From NCBI RefSeq assembly GCF_029504655.1, contig NZ_JAQFIL010000001.1, positions 1,865,001 through 1,929,000 of the forward strand: a stretch of 64,000 nucleotides of DNA, given 5' to 3'. Positions 40,201-49,487 of this stretch are shown here, piece after piece. The position numbers and the translations under genes were made by a program. Every line of letters starts with the position of its first letter. The stretch's first letter is position 1. The stretch comes from Catalinimonas alkaloidigena. Lineage in GTDB: Bacteria > Bacteroidota > Bacteroidia > Cytophagales > Cyclobacteriaceae. The notes beneath the pieces were generated by a model. The model was not told the DNA's origin. It was given only the letters and a program-made list of their open reading frames with translations, and did not search any database.

Positions 40201-40404
40201 ATCGGTTACGGTACCAGTAGTACTACCTTTTACTAATACATTTACTCCTGGTAAAGCTGAATTCTCTTCCAAATCGGTAACAGTGCCATTCACAGTTGTT
40301 TGCGCATATGATATAGTTGAAAAGCTACAGATCAGTAAAAGGCACAACCAGACAGATTTTTTGTCTGGTTTCAATTTAAATAGTAGAGGTTGTGGTATTT
40401 TCAT
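37291..40404 (-). CDS. SusC/RagA family TonB-linked transporter without STN domain
   Basis: 1037 residues: signal peptide (about 1-35), carboxypeptidase-like sandwich (about 37-110), TonB box SEVVVVGYGTVKK (about 116-128), plug (about 130-240, with VRIRGSNSINSGSEPLYVID) and barrel, ending in FTVGINLGL. It lacks the N-terminal STN domain found in the other two SusC proteins here, which is the usual form when no FecI/FecR pair controls the locus. An AraC regulator lies upstream on the same strand and could control this operon. Confidence 0.96.
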   Translation of the reverse strand: MKIPQPLLFKLKPDKKSVWLCLLLICSFSTISYAQTTVNGTVTDLEENSALPGVNVLVKGSTTGTVTDVDGNYTLTVPAGSNTLVFSSVGYETAEVEINGRNTINIDLAPDLQSLSEVVVVGYGTVKKSDLTGSVASIQGESIKEFPVSSIDQGIQARAPGVQVTQASAAPGGGVSVRIRGSNSINSGSEPLYVIDGFPIYPDNSAYGVGGSRQPSNIMSTINPNDIASIEILKDASATSIYGSRGSNGVVLITTKRGKAGESKIDYDGSYSVQTIANKIDVLNGGEFATYLNTLEQSQGGAPIYSQAEIDAIGEGTNWLDEVTRPGSIQSHQLSFTGGSEKMRYAVIGNYFDNEGIIENTNFSRYGIRLNLDNSALNDRLTISNSWSFNRTNSNNAPTDQGGPGGIIITALGLDPSIPVRNDDGTYALASYDGRFLTNPLQELEYVTDSDINNRVLGNTGFTFKIIEGLSFKTSIGADILNASRTTFYPVENSRLGRDRAGELTKANRNSINILNENILSYNRQFNEDHSINVVAGYTFQKEVNEGMSATNRGLSASSVDQATLGGGTDIQIPFSSRREWLLKSFLGRVNYNLMERYLFTFSFRRDGSSRFGAANKWANFPSVAFGWRVIEEEFFQNSGLSTAFSDLKLRTSWGITGNSEIPVYNSQANLNEYNYVFGGNLVLGLADARLSNPDLRWESTQMFNIGLDLSFLQNKLNLTADYFYNTTEDLLLYVTVPSSLGFSSILKNSGSLENKGFELGLNYIAIDRQDLRWDISGNISFLRNKITDLGSSTPFFSSSTSGHLGIDGSWVEAGNPIGVWRGYRYIGLFQTQEEIDNNPSRSGDQPGYPRYQDTNEDGAITPDDYIIMGDPNPDFTWGLTTTLNFKNFDFSLFLRGVEGSDVRNLQQSEIGDGVQKINQIASILTDSWTPDNPDASRPVIDGNRDFANSFRDSDYFIEDGSFLRVQNISLGYTLPVSNFIRNARFYVSAQNPLLFTNYSGFDPEVNNRGQNNLNRGDDYDAYPRSRTFTVGINLGL

Positions 40405-40779
40405 AAAATGTAAAATTTGGTGATTAAAACGTTAGGGAGTCAATTCATAAAGAATATATATTATGATGTAGACAAGGGATAGAGTAGTATGCATGAAGCT
40501 GATTTACTTCATCTTTGAAAGGTATTAGCTATTCTTGCTTAAATAAATGATTCATCTTATGAAAGAATGGATTATCTTATCCATTAATAATAAGATCATA
40601 TTATTTACTCAAATAATTTCGCTGTGTTTAGTATATTCTCAATCTTTGGAGAGTATTTTAGGTAATATACTATATGATAATGCTATACCATTTGGTGCTC
40701 ATAAGAGTAAGCCAGGTGCAGCAATATTTAAAGGGCATTCCTGTTTGAGGTGAAAAAGTAAATTAAATGATTAGCGCAG
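40405..40779. other. Intergenic stretch between AraC regulator and susC
   Basis: AT-rich, with no supportable gene. A plus-strand 68-codon frame (40547-40753) has no family features and is probably chance. The region should contain the susC promoter on the minus strand, but no promoter could be assigned with confidence. Confidence 0.5.
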
Positions 40780-41667
40780 TTATTGCCTATCTCTTTTTTT
40801 ATATTCCAGAGGAGACATCTGCATTACCTTTTTAAATATTCTGGAAAAATAGTAAGGGTCCTGATATCCCACTTTATGGGCTACCTCCTTTATATAAAGC
40901 TGAGATATATCTAGCAGTTTACAGGCATGCTGAATTTTTAATTGTATAAAATGATCAATGGGTGAGAAACCCGTTTTCTGAGTGAACAATTTAGAATAAT
41001 GAGCGATTGACAAGCCTGCCTGATCAGCCAAATCTTTGAGAGAAAGTGCCTTTTCAACATTCTCTTTCATATAAGTGATGTTCTTAGAAATGACATCAGC
41101 ACCTAGCACATTCAGATGCTGCATAAATTGGTCAGGATATAGAAATGAAGCCAATAACTGCTGAAAGCTCAGGTTAACATATTCTAGATGAGATTTTACA
41201 TATCCCATAGATAAGGTGTGGATGAGCTCCATAAACATATTAACTCTGAAGTTATCGTTGGGTGTATGATGTGCCTGAAGGGAAATTCTTTTCCCAAAGC
41301 TGTTTTTTAGAAACTCTGCCTTGGTTCCGTCAAAATGTACCCAGTAAATAGTCCATGCATCCTTTTCTTTTGTGCTATACTGATGGGCTATATTTTTGGG
41401 AATGATAATATAATCGTTCTTTGAAAGGTAAAAACTCTCATCTTTAATACGTACTTCGCCACTTCCGTTGGTTACATATATGAGAATGTTTTCTCTTGAT
41501 CCATGATTCCTTTTGCGAAAATGAAAACGAGCGTGAGGATAAAAGCCAATATCAGTAATAAATAAATCACTTATAAGGGGGTTAGATTTTATTTGGTTAC
41601 GTACCGAGCTTGGTAGTGTAATACTTTGCTCTCCTTGAAACCCATCTCTCTTGCTGGTTGTGATCAT
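40780..41667 (-). CDS. AraC family transcriptional regulator
   Basis: A 295-residue regulator with an N-terminal cupin-like sensing domain (about 30-150, HARFHFRKRNHGSRENILIY) and a C-terminal double helix-turn-helix (about 195-292): LSLKDLADQAGLSIAHYSKL, then IKEVAHKVGYQDPYYFSRIF. This layout is typical of sugar-responsive regulators of the AraC/RhaS kind. It is divergent from the sugar symporter gene with about 70 bp between the two starts, and convergent in direction with susC downstream. It could therefore control the symporter-led cluster, the SusCD operon or both. Confidence 0.93.
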   Translation of the reverse strand: MITTSKRDGFQGEQSITLPSSVRNQIKSNPLISDLFITDIGFYPHARFHFRKRNHGSRENILIYVTNGSGEVRIKDESFYLSKNDYIIIPKNIAHQYSTKEKDAWTIYWVHFDGTKAEFLKNSFGKRISLQAHHTPNDNFRVNMFMELIHTLSMGYVKSHLEYVNLSFQQLLASFLYPDQFMQHLNVLGADVISKNITYMKENVEKALSLKDLADQAGLSIAHYSKLFTQKTGFSPIDHFIQLKIQHACKLLDISQLYIKEVAHKVGYQDPYYFSRIFKKVMQMSPLEYKKRDRQ

Positions 41668-41737
41668 AATAATATAGTCCAGTGATTCCTAAGATAACGC
41701 ATTTCTTGATGTTTCTCAATTGCCTTACTTTACCATT

Positions 41738-43147
41738 ATGCTGGTCAAAGAAAAATTTAACTTTCAATACATACTCGCCATCTCTCTGGTATCTGCCATG
41801 GGAGGTTTGCTCTTTGGTTACGATTGGGTAGTGATAGGAGGGGCCAAACCTTTTTATGAAAGGTTTTTTGATATTACCAACCAATCCTCTCTACAGGGTT
41901 GGGCTGTTAGCTGTGCTTTAATAGGTTGTATCGTAGGGGCAGTCAGTTCCGGTAAAGTCACAGATACATTTGGGCGCAAGCTACCCCTTATCTTTTCTGC
42001 TTTACTATTCACTGTATCTGCCATTGGTACCGGTATAGCTGATAGTCTGAATAGTTTTATTTTTTACCGTATGCTTGGTGGGGTAGGAATTGGTTTGGCT
42101 TCAACAATCTCCCCCATTTACATTGCCGAGTTAGCGCCTACTCATTATCGTGGGCGGCTAGTATCGCTCAACCAGCTCACCATCGTGATTGGGATACTAG
42201 CAGCACAAATCATCAATTTCTTAATTGCGGAAGATATACCTGAGGGAAGCACCAACGCAGATATCGCCGCTTCCTGGAATGGACAATATGGTTGGAGGTG
42301 GATGTTTTGGGCTGAAGGTATTCCTGCACTCACTTTTTTCATACTGGCCTTTTTCATTCCTGAAAGCCCCCGCTGGCTGGGAAAAAAAATGCGATGGGCA
42401 GAAGTCAATAAAATACTATCAAAGGTTGGTGAAAAAGACTACGCGGAAATAGAAGAGAGGGAAATTCGCTTGTCTTTGGAACATAAAGAACGCCAGACTC
42501 AAAATGTAAACATTTTCAGTCCTAACTACCGTCCAATACTGTTGATAGGGATTGTCCTGGCTGCTTTTCAGCAATGGTGTGGTATCAATGTGGTTTTCAA
42601 TTACGCTGATGAAATCTTCTCGGCTGCTGGGTATTCAATTAATGATGCCCTCTTCAATATTGTCATTACGGGAGTTGTTAATCTGGTATTTACTTTTGTG
42701 GCTATACGAACGGTAGACCAGTGGGGGCGTAGGAAACTACTACTTTTTGGCTCACTAGGATTGGCTATTACCTATGCCTTACTCAGCTTATGTTATCTGA
42801 TGGATATCAGAGGAATATTTGCCTTATCCCTGGTATTGATAGGTATTGCTATTTATGCCATGTCACTGGCACCTGTGGTATGGGTGGTGCTTTCTGAGAT
42901 ATTCCCCAACCGCATCCGGGGCATTGCGATGGCTATTGCTACCACTTCACTTTGGGTAGCTTCTTTTATACTGACCTATACATTTCCTATACTCAATAGT
43001 AGTTTGGGGACATATGGGACTTTTTTACTCTATAGCGCAATCTGTCTGGCAGGATTTGTCTTCGTATTAAGAACACTACCCGAAACCAAGAATAAAACAC
43101 TGGAAGAAATAGAATCGGATCGTCAAAATAAGAAACTGAGTATATAG
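41738..43147 (+). CDS. Sugar porter family MFS symporter
   Basis: ATG 41738 is preferred over an upstream TTG (41720). The protein of about 469 residues has 12 predicted membrane segments and the sugar porter signatures: GGLLFGYDWVVIGGAKPFY, GRKLPL after segment 2, ELAPTHYRGRL, PESPRWL, QQWCGINVVFNYADEIF and PETKNKTLEEIE at the C-terminus. This family includes the XylE and GalP type proton-coupled monosaccharide symporters. It opens the plus-strand cluster and lies 23 bp before the DUF5107 gene. It would take up the monosaccharide released in the periplasm. Confidence 0.93.
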   Translation: MLVKEKFNFQYILAISLVSAMGGLLFGYDWVVIGGAKPFYERFFDITNQSSLQGWAVSCALIGCIVGAVSSGKVTDTFGRKLPLIFSALLFTVSAIGTGIADSLNSFIFYRMLGGVGIGLASTISPIYIAELAPTHYRGRLVSLNQLTIVIGILAAQIINFLIAEDIPEGSTNADIAASWNGQYGWRWMFWAEGIPALTFFILAFFIPESPRWLGKKMRWAEVNKILSKVGEKDYAEIEEREIRLSLEHKERQTQNVNIFSPNYRPILLIGIVLAAFQQWCGINVVFNYADEIFSAAGYSINDALFNIVITGVVNLVFTFVAIRTVDQWGRRKLLLFGSLGLAITYALLSLCYLMDIRGIFALSLVLIGIAIYAMSLAPVVWVVLSEIFPNRIRGIAMAIATTSLWVASFILTYTFPILNSSLGTYGTFLLYSAICLAGFVFVLRTLPETKNKTLEEIESDRQNKKLSI

Positions 43148-43170
43148 AGCTTGGTAAATAAAGCATTTAA

Positions 43171-46100
43171 ATGATGGACCCATTACAAAATATTAACCAC
43201 TCAAAAGATTCTGTACAATCGCTAGAAGTAAAAGCCTGGAACGAATCAATCACCATTCCTACCTACCCTATTGGCGAAGCAGAAAAATATCCCATGTTTC
43301 TTGAAAAGAGGGTGTATCAGGGAAGTAGTGGTGTAGTCTATCCTTATCCGGTCGTTGAGAAAATCTATGACGAAAAAGTAGAAAAGAACTGGAATGCAGT
43401 TTTCTTGGAGAATGAGTATCTCAGGATCATGATTCTGCCTGAGCTAGGAGGAAGGGTACAGATGGCTTATGATAAAATGAAGGATCGTCATTTTGTTTAT
43501 TACAATCAGGTTATCAAACCAGCTTTGGTAGGCCTGACTGGCCCCTGGATCTCAGGAGGTATTGAATTTAACTGGCCGCAGCATCATCGCCCTACTACTT
43601 ACGATCCGGTAGACTATACTATAGTAGAAAATAAAGACGGGAGCAAAACCGTCTGGGTCAATGAAATAGAGCGTATGTTTGGTACCAAAGGAAAGGCAGG
43701 TTTTACGCTTCATCCAGACAAAGCTTATCTGGAAATCAAGGTTGATTTGTACAACCGTACTCCTTTTCCGCAAACCTTCCTCTGGTGGGCTAATCCGGCG
43801 GTCAAAGCCAATGATGACTATCAGTCGGTTTTCCCTCCCGATGTACATGCTGTTTATGACCACGGCAAGCGTGATGTTTCCAGCTTTCCTATCGCCAGAG
43901 GCACTTACTACAAAGTAGATTATTCCAAGGGTGTGGATATCTCTCGCTACAAAAATATTCCGGTGCCTACCTCTTATATGGCAGTCAACAGCCAGTATGA
44001 TTTTGTAGGAGGCTACGAAAACGAAACCCAGGCGGGACTTTTACACGTGTCCAATCATCATGTGTCGCCCGGAAAGAAGCAGTGGACCTGGGGAAACGGA
44101 GATTTCGGTAAAGCCTGGGACCGTAACCTGACCGATGAAGACGGTCCTTATATAGAACTGATGTGTGGTGTGTTTACTGATAACCAACCAGATTTTTCCT
44201 GGCTCCAACCTTATGAGGAAAAGAGCTTCACCCAGTATTTTATGCCTTATCAGGAGTTGGGAATGGTCAAAAACGCCAACCAGCATGCCATGCTCAATCT
44301 GGAAACAGAAGGAGAGAAGGCTTGTCTCAAAGTATATACCACTGCTTTCTTCCCAAACACACGGCTGTTACTATACGCGGAGGAAAAATTGATCTGGGAA
44401 GATAAGTATGACTTTGCTCCGGGTACGGTATATCAGCAGGAAATTAGTATCCATGATTCCTCAACTGAAGAGCTGAAAGTAGTGATTCTGAAAGAAAACC
44501 AGCGAGAGTTAATTTCTTGGAAGCCTGAAAAATCAGATAAAACCGAAATTCCCGAAGCTGCCAAAGCAGCACTGGAACCTGAGCAAATTGATAGCAACGA
44601 ACTGCTTTATCTGAATGGGCTGCATCTGGAGCAGTACCGCCATGCCACCTATCAGCCTACCGATTATTATACGGAAGCACTGCGCCGGGATCCTTCAGAC
44701 GTTCGTAACAACATTGCTTTAGGCTTATGGCTGATGCGGAGGGCACAATTTAAAGAGGCAGAACAACACTTTCGTAAGGCTATTGAGACATTGACTTTAA
44801 GAAATCCTAATCCATATGATGGAGAAGCTTTTTATCAATTAGGGATATGCCTGAAGATGCAAAACAGGCTTCAGGAGGCCTATGATTGGCTGTATAAGGC
44901 CTGTTGGAATGCCGCCTGGCAAAATGCCGCTTATTTCCATCTGGCACAAATAGATGCACAGCGAGAAGATTGGGAAAAGGCTTTGGGACATGTAGAACAG
45001 TCGCTAATCAGGAATAGTCACCATCATCATGCGCGGCATCTGAAATTAATTTTGCTCAGAAAGCTAGGAAAATTAGAGGGGGCTATAAGTTTTGCGACTT
45101 CATCTCTAAAATTAGATGCTTTTAATCTGGGGGCATTATATGAAAAATATTTAGTGACTAAGAGTTCTCAACTCCTGGATCAATTTAGATCTCTCATTCG
45201 TAATCATTCATTTAATTTCGCCGAGTTTGCCCTGGATTATGCCCATGCTGGCTGCTACGAAGAAGCCACTGAGATATTGTCTTTGCACCAGCCAGCAAAG
45301 GACCGTCCTAATCCTTTGCTGGCCTATTATAAAGCCTGGTTTGCCATAAAAAATGAGGAAGTAGAAGCAAAATCCTATTATCAAGAGGCGGGGAAGCAAT
45401 CACCGGACTTTGGTTTTCCCAATCGTCTGGAAGAAGTATTGGCATTACAGCAGGCGCTTGACATCAACCCCCAGGACTATAGAGCGTATTATTTTCTGGG
45501 CAACTTTTATTATGCTTACCGTCAGCATCAGCAAGCCATTTTGCATTGGGAAAAAGCAGCTGCATTAGGGGATGACAATCCGATCACCTACCGCAATCTT
45601 GCGCTGGCCTATTTTAATCAACTAAATCAGCTGGAAAAAGCATTACAATTCTTGGAAAAGGCTTTCGGCATGGACGAAGGTTCTGCCAGGCTGTTGATGG
45701 AACTGGATCAGTTGTACAAAAGATTGAATTATGATCCACAGAAAAGGCTCAGCTTTCTGGAAAAATACCCAAAACTGGTGGATTTCAGAGATGATCTTTA
45801 TCTGGAAAGAATCACGCTTTACAACACTTTAGGGAAGTATAAAAAAGCCATGGAACTTCTCAACAGCCGTAAATTTCATCCCTGGGAAGGAGGAGAAGGT
45901 AAGGTGCCGGGCCAATATATCTACAGCCGTATCGGTTTGGCATATCAGCACTTTCAGCAAGAACAGTTTGAACAGGCCATAGTACATCTGTCGGAAGCTC
46001 AGACGTACCCTGAAAATCTTGGAGAAGGTAAGCTTTTTGGTGCCCAGGAAAACGATATATTCTACTGGCTGGGCTGCGCCTATGATGGGCTGAAAGAAAA

Positions 46101-46536
46101 AGAGAAAGCCAAAGATGCCTGGGGGAAAGCCTCAGTAGGTCTGTCAGAACCTGAGCCAGCCATCTTTTATAATGATCAGCAGCCCGACAAAATCTTTTAT
46201 CAAGGACTGGCATTGTTAAAACTCAACCGACGGGAGGAAGCAAACTGTCGCTTTAACAAATTGATTTCCTTTGCCGAACAGCACTATTCGCAAAAGGTAA
46301 AAATTGACTATTTCGCTGTTTCGCTTCCTGACCTTTTGCTGTGGGAAGAAGATCTGCAGGCCAGAAACACACTATTTTGCTATTACCTGATGGGCCTGGG
46401 GCATCTTGGGCTGGGGCACACAGAACAAGCGATACAATATTTACAGAATGCCAGGGAAATAGATGTACACCATCAGGGAGTACATTGGCATCATCTGATA
46501 GCTTCAGATAATATTACAAAACCTCATTCGGTCTAA
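43171..46536 (+). CDS. DUF5107 domain protein with C-terminal TPR repeats
   Basis: A 1121-residue protein without a signal peptide. Residues about 40-370 match DUF5107, which resembles the galactose-mutarotase/beta-sandwich fold (LENEYLRIMILPELGGRVQM, then HHVSPGKKQWTWGNGDFGKAW). Residues about 480-1110 are tetratricopeptide repeats (for example YYFLGNFYYAYRQHQQAILH). Homologues are found in Bacteroidetes and Firmicutes sugar loci, but no activity has been firmly assigned. Cytoplasmic handling of the imported sugar or a related intermediate is inferred from its place between a symporter and a GH2 gene. The start at the first of two adjacent ATGs is arbitrary. Confidence 0.85.
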   Translation: MMDPLQNINHSKDSVQSLEVKAWNESITIPTYPIGEAEKYPMFLEKRVYQGSSGVVYPYPVVEKIYDEKVEKNWNAVFLENEYLRIMILPELGGRVQMAYDKMKDRHFVYYNQVIKPALVGLTGPWISGGIEFNWPQHHRPTTYDPVDYTIVENKDGSKTVWVNEIERMFGTKGKAGFTLHPDKAYLEIKVDLYNRTPFPQTFLWWANPAVKANDDYQSVFPPDVHAVYDHGKRDVSSFPIARGTYYKVDYSKGVDISRYKNIPVPTSYMAVNSQYDFVGGYENETQAGLLHVSNHHVSPGKKQWTWGNGDFGKAWDRNLTDEDGPYIELMCGVFTDNQPDFSWLQPYEEKSFTQYFMPYQELGMVKNANQHAMLNLETEGEKACLKVYTTAFFPNTRLLLYAEEKLIWEDKYDFAPGTVYQQEISIHDSSTEELKVVILKENQRELISWKPEKSDKTEIPEAAKAALEPEQIDSNELLYLNGLHLEQYRHATYQPTDYYTEALRRDPSDVRNNIALGLWLMRRAQFKEAEQHFRKAIETLTLRNPNPYDGEAFYQLGICLKMQNRLQEAYDWLYKACWNAAWQNAAYFHLAQIDAQREDWEKALGHVEQSLIRNSHHHHARHLKLILLRKLGKLEGAISFATSSLKLDAFNLGALYEKYLVTKSSQLLDQFRSLIRNHSFNFAEFALDYAHAGCYEEATEILSLHQPAKDRPNPLLAYYKAWFAIKNEEVEAKSYYQEAGKQSPDFGFPNRLEEVLALQQALDINPQDYRAYYFLGNFYYAYRQHQQAILHWEKAAALGDDNPITYRNLALAYFNQLNQLEKALQFLEKAFGMDEGSARLLMELDQLYKRLNYDPQKRLSFLEKYPKLVDFRDDLYLERITLYNTLGKYKKAMELLNSRKFHPWEGGEGKVPGQYIYSRIGLAYQHFQQEQFEQAIVHLSEAQTYPENLGEGKLFGAQENDIFYWLGCAYDGLKEKEKAKDAWGKASVGLSEPEPAIFYNDQQPDKIFYQGLALLKLNRREEANCRFNKLISFAEQHYSQKVKIDYFAVSLPDLLLWEEDLQARNTLFCYYLMGLGHLGLGHTEQAIQYLQNAREIDVHHQGVHWHHLIASDNITKPHSV

Positions 46537-46574
46537 GCTTAAAATTTTCCTTTAATAAACATATACACCAATAT

Positions 46575-49397
46575 ATGAAACTCAGTTATATTATTTTTTA
46601 CCTTTTAGCGATTTGTATATCCTGTAGTTCCCCTCAACCAGAGAGCACCATCAGTTTGCAAGGAAACTGGGGTTTCAGGATAGATTCATTGGATAGGGGA
46701 GAGCAGGAAAGCTGGTTTACCCAAAGCCTGGAAGAGACCGTAGAACTACCTGGTTCCATGGCTACCAATGGAAAAGGAAATGATATTACCTTAAATACAG
46801 AATGGGTGGGAGGAGTACGCGATCCCAATTGGTACAATGATCCAAATTACGCTCCCTATATTGATTTGGATAGTATTCGTTTTCCTTTCTGGCTGCAGCC
46901 CGTAAAAAAATATACAGGTGCTGCCTGGTATCAGAAAGCAGTAGATATTCCTGAGGACTGGGGAGATAAAGAAATCTTTTTACACTTGGAAAGATGTCAT
47001 TGGGAGTCCAGTGTCTGGGTAGACGATCAGAAGGTAGGTACACAGAACAGCCTTTCTACAGCCCATATTTACCCCCTCACCCAGTATTTAAGTCCGGGCG
47101 CCCATATCATTACCATACGAATTGACAATCGTGTCAAAATTGATCTGGGAGAGAACTCTCATAGTATCTCTGATCACACACAATCCAACTGGAATGGAAT
47201 TGTCGGAGATATCTATCTGGAAAGCAAGCCTAAGGTGTATTTCTCAGATATCCAGCTTTATCCGGATGCCAGTACACAATCAGTTACGATTCGTGGGAAA
47301 ATATCTGGCAGTTCAGGCCAGGGTACACCAATGAATATTTCCGCACAGGCTAGCGGAAAAAACTTTCAAGCCAGTCTGCCCGAGCAGTCTTTTGAAGTGA
47401 ATAGAGAAGGATCGGAAACGGACTTTGCGTTTACCTATGACTTGGGCCAGGAAGCAAAGTTATGGGATGAATTTGAGCCGAATGTGTATCAAATGAGTCT
47501 CAGCATAGAAAATGGTGATACACTTACTGAAGATTTTGGGTTTAGAGATATTTCTTTTGAAAACCGTCAGCTTGTAATCAATGGCAGACCATCCTACCTG
47601 AGAGGCACACTGGAATGCGCTATTTTTCCTGAAACCGGCTATCCGGCAATGGATGTTGAAGCCTGGAAAAAAATATTCAGCACCATACAGGCCTATGGTC
47701 TCAACCACATGCGTTTTCACTCCTGGTGTCCGCCCGAAGCTGCCTTTGAGGCGGCCGATGAGATGGGTGTATATTTACAGGCTGAGGCGGCAAGCTGGGC
47801 CAATCAGAGTACTACGCTGGGCGACGGCAAGCCGGTAGATCAGTTCATAAAAGAAAAAAGTGAGCACATCGTGCAAGAGTATGGCAACCATCCTTCTTTT
47901 ATGATGATGGCTTACGGCAATGAGCCGGGCGGTGACAATTACCCTGAGTTCCTGGCGGAGTATGTCAATGACTGGAAAGCGAAAGACAACCGCAGGATTT
48001 ACACTTCCGCCTCAGGCTGGCCAGCGATTACCGAAAATGAATTTCATGTGCTGCCCGAACCCCGCATACAGGCATGGGGAGCAGAACTGAACAGCATCAT
48101 CAATGCGCAGCCTCCTACTACCGATTATGATTTTAGCGACAAAATGCCGGATGATACTATCGCAGTAGTCTCACATGAGATCGGACAGTGGTGTGTGTAC
48201 CCTGATTTCAAGGAAATTGAGCGCTACACTGGTGTGCTCAAAGCCAGGAATTTTGAAATCTTCAGAGAAAGTCTGCAAGCTCACGGGATGGGTGATTTGG
48301 CAGAGGACTTTCTGATCGCTTCGGGGAAGCTACAGGCCCTATGCTATAAAGCCGATATAGAAGGCGCCTTGCGGACAAAAAATCAGGCAGGTTTCCAGTT
48401 GCTTGACCTTCACGATTTTCCCGGTCAGGGTACCGCATTGGTAGGGGTGCTGAATCCTTTCTGGGAAGAAAAAGGCTATATTACAGCGGAAGAATACAGC
48501 CGCTTTTCCAATACAACCGTTCCTTTGGCCAGGCTGGACAAGAGGATATTTGTAGAGGGAGAAAAGATGGAAGCAGCCATTGAGGTTGCCCACTTCGGTA
48601 AAGCGGCACTACTGAATGTTACACCCAACTGGACGCTGAAAGACACGGAAGGAAGTACCGTGGCCGAAGGTCAGCTGGGTCAGCAGAACATCGCATTGGG
48701 CAATGGCATCAGGCTGGGAGATATTTCGCATACCTTTGCGCAAAAAAATGAAGCCAGAAAAGTGATTCTGGAAGTAAGTGTGGATAACTTCAGCAATCAC
48801 TGGGACCTTTGGGTGTATCCGCAAACTTCTGCCAATATCAGTACCAATGCAGTTAGACATGCATCCGTGCTAGACACCAATACCATAAATTATCTTCAGG
48901 GAGGTGGTAAAGTATTATGGAGCCTGGGCAAAGGCAAGGTGAAAGCGGCTATGGGGGGTGAAGTTGGCGTAGGTTTTTCCAGCATCTTCTGGAATACTGC
49001 CTGGACAGAAAACCAAAAGCCGCATACACTGGGCATCTTATGTAACCCTGAGCATGCTGCCTTGCAGCAATTTCCTACAGAATTCCATTCCAACTGGCAG
49101 TGGTGGGATGCTATGAGCCATAGTGATGTAGTCAACCTCAATGAACTTTCTAACGATATCCAACCCATTGTAAGAGTAATTGATGACTGGGTGACCAACC
49201 GCAGCCTGGGACTGATCTTTGAAGTCAGAGTAGGTGAAGGTAAACTACTTATCAGTGGGGTGGATCTTAAAAATCAGCTCAGCGAGCGCCCCGAAGCAAG
49301 ACAACTGCTTACCAGCCTGATGAGTTATATGGAAAGTGAGGATTTTAAGCCTTCGGTAAGTTTGAGTGTGGAGCAGGTATCAGGCATTATGCAATAA
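46575..49397 (+). CDS. Glycoside hydrolase family 2 lipoprotein
   Basis: A 940-residue protein with a lipoprotein-type leader (Cys17). It has a jelly-roll sugar-binding domain (about 30-220), an immunoglobulin-like domain and a TIM barrel. Catalytic candidates are Glu450 (acid/base, in AYGNEPGGDN) and Glu535 (nucleophile, in VVSHEIGQW). The GH2 segment LRGTLECAIFPETGYP and HSWCPPEAAFEAADEMG are visible. Family activities include beta-galactosidase, beta-glucuronidase and beta-mannosidase; the specificity cannot be told. It probably releases a sugar at the cell surface or in the periplasm for the redox enzymes and symporter of this cluster. Confidence 0.92.
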   Translation: MKLSYIIFYLLAICISCSSPQPESTISLQGNWGFRIDSLDRGEQESWFTQSLEETVELPGSMATNGKGNDITLNTEWVGGVRDPNWYNDPNYAPYIDLDSIRFPFWLQPVKKYTGAAWYQKAVDIPEDWGDKEIFLHLERCHWESSVWVDDQKVGTQNSLSTAHIYPLTQYLSPGAHIITIRIDNRVKIDLGENSHSISDHTQSNWNGIVGDIYLESKPKVYFSDIQLYPDASTQSVTIRGKISGSSGQGTPMNISAQASGKNFQASLPEQSFEVNREGSETDFAFTYDLGQEAKLWDEFEPNVYQMSLSIENGDTLTEDFGFRDISFENRQLVINGRPSYLRGTLECAIFPETGYPAMDVEAWKKIFSTIQAYGLNHMRFHSWCPPEAAFEAADEMGVYLQAEAASWANQSTTLGDGKPVDQFIKEKSEHIVQEYGNHPSFMMMAYGNEPGGDNYPEFLAEYVNDWKAKDNRRIYTSASGWPAITENEFHVLPEPRIQAWGAELNSIINAQPPTTDYDFSDKMPDDTIAVVSHEIGQWCVYPDFKEIERYTGVLKARNFEIFRESLQAHGMGDLAEDFLIASGKLQALCYKADIEGALRTKNQAGFQLLDLHDFPGQGTALVGVLNPFWEEKGYITAEEYSRFSNTTVPLARLDKRIFVEGEKMEAAIEVAHFGKAALLNVTPNWTLKDTEGSTVAEGQLGQQNIALGNGIRLGDISHTFAQKNEARKVILEVSVDNFSNHWDLWVYPQTSANISTNAVRHASVLDTNTINYLQGGGKVLWSLGKGKVKAAMGGEVGVGFSSIFWNTAWTENQKPHTLGILCNPEHAALQQFPTEFHSNWQWWDAMSHSDVVNLNELSNDIQPIVRVIDDWVTNRSLGLIFEVRVGEGKLLISGVDLKNQLSERPEARQLLTSLMSYMESEDFKPSVSLSVEQVSGIMQ

Positions 49398-49487
49398 GAA
49401 AAATAATCAGGAGGCTTTTGATAGATGGTTAAGCCATAATAAAGAGAAGTTCATTATCTTAAAGATGTTTTCCGTAAGTCAAAATAT

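Noticed and set aside
40547..40753. Plus-strand 68-codon frame in the susC upstream region
   Set aside because: No domain, no neighbour logic, AT-rich composition; probably chance.
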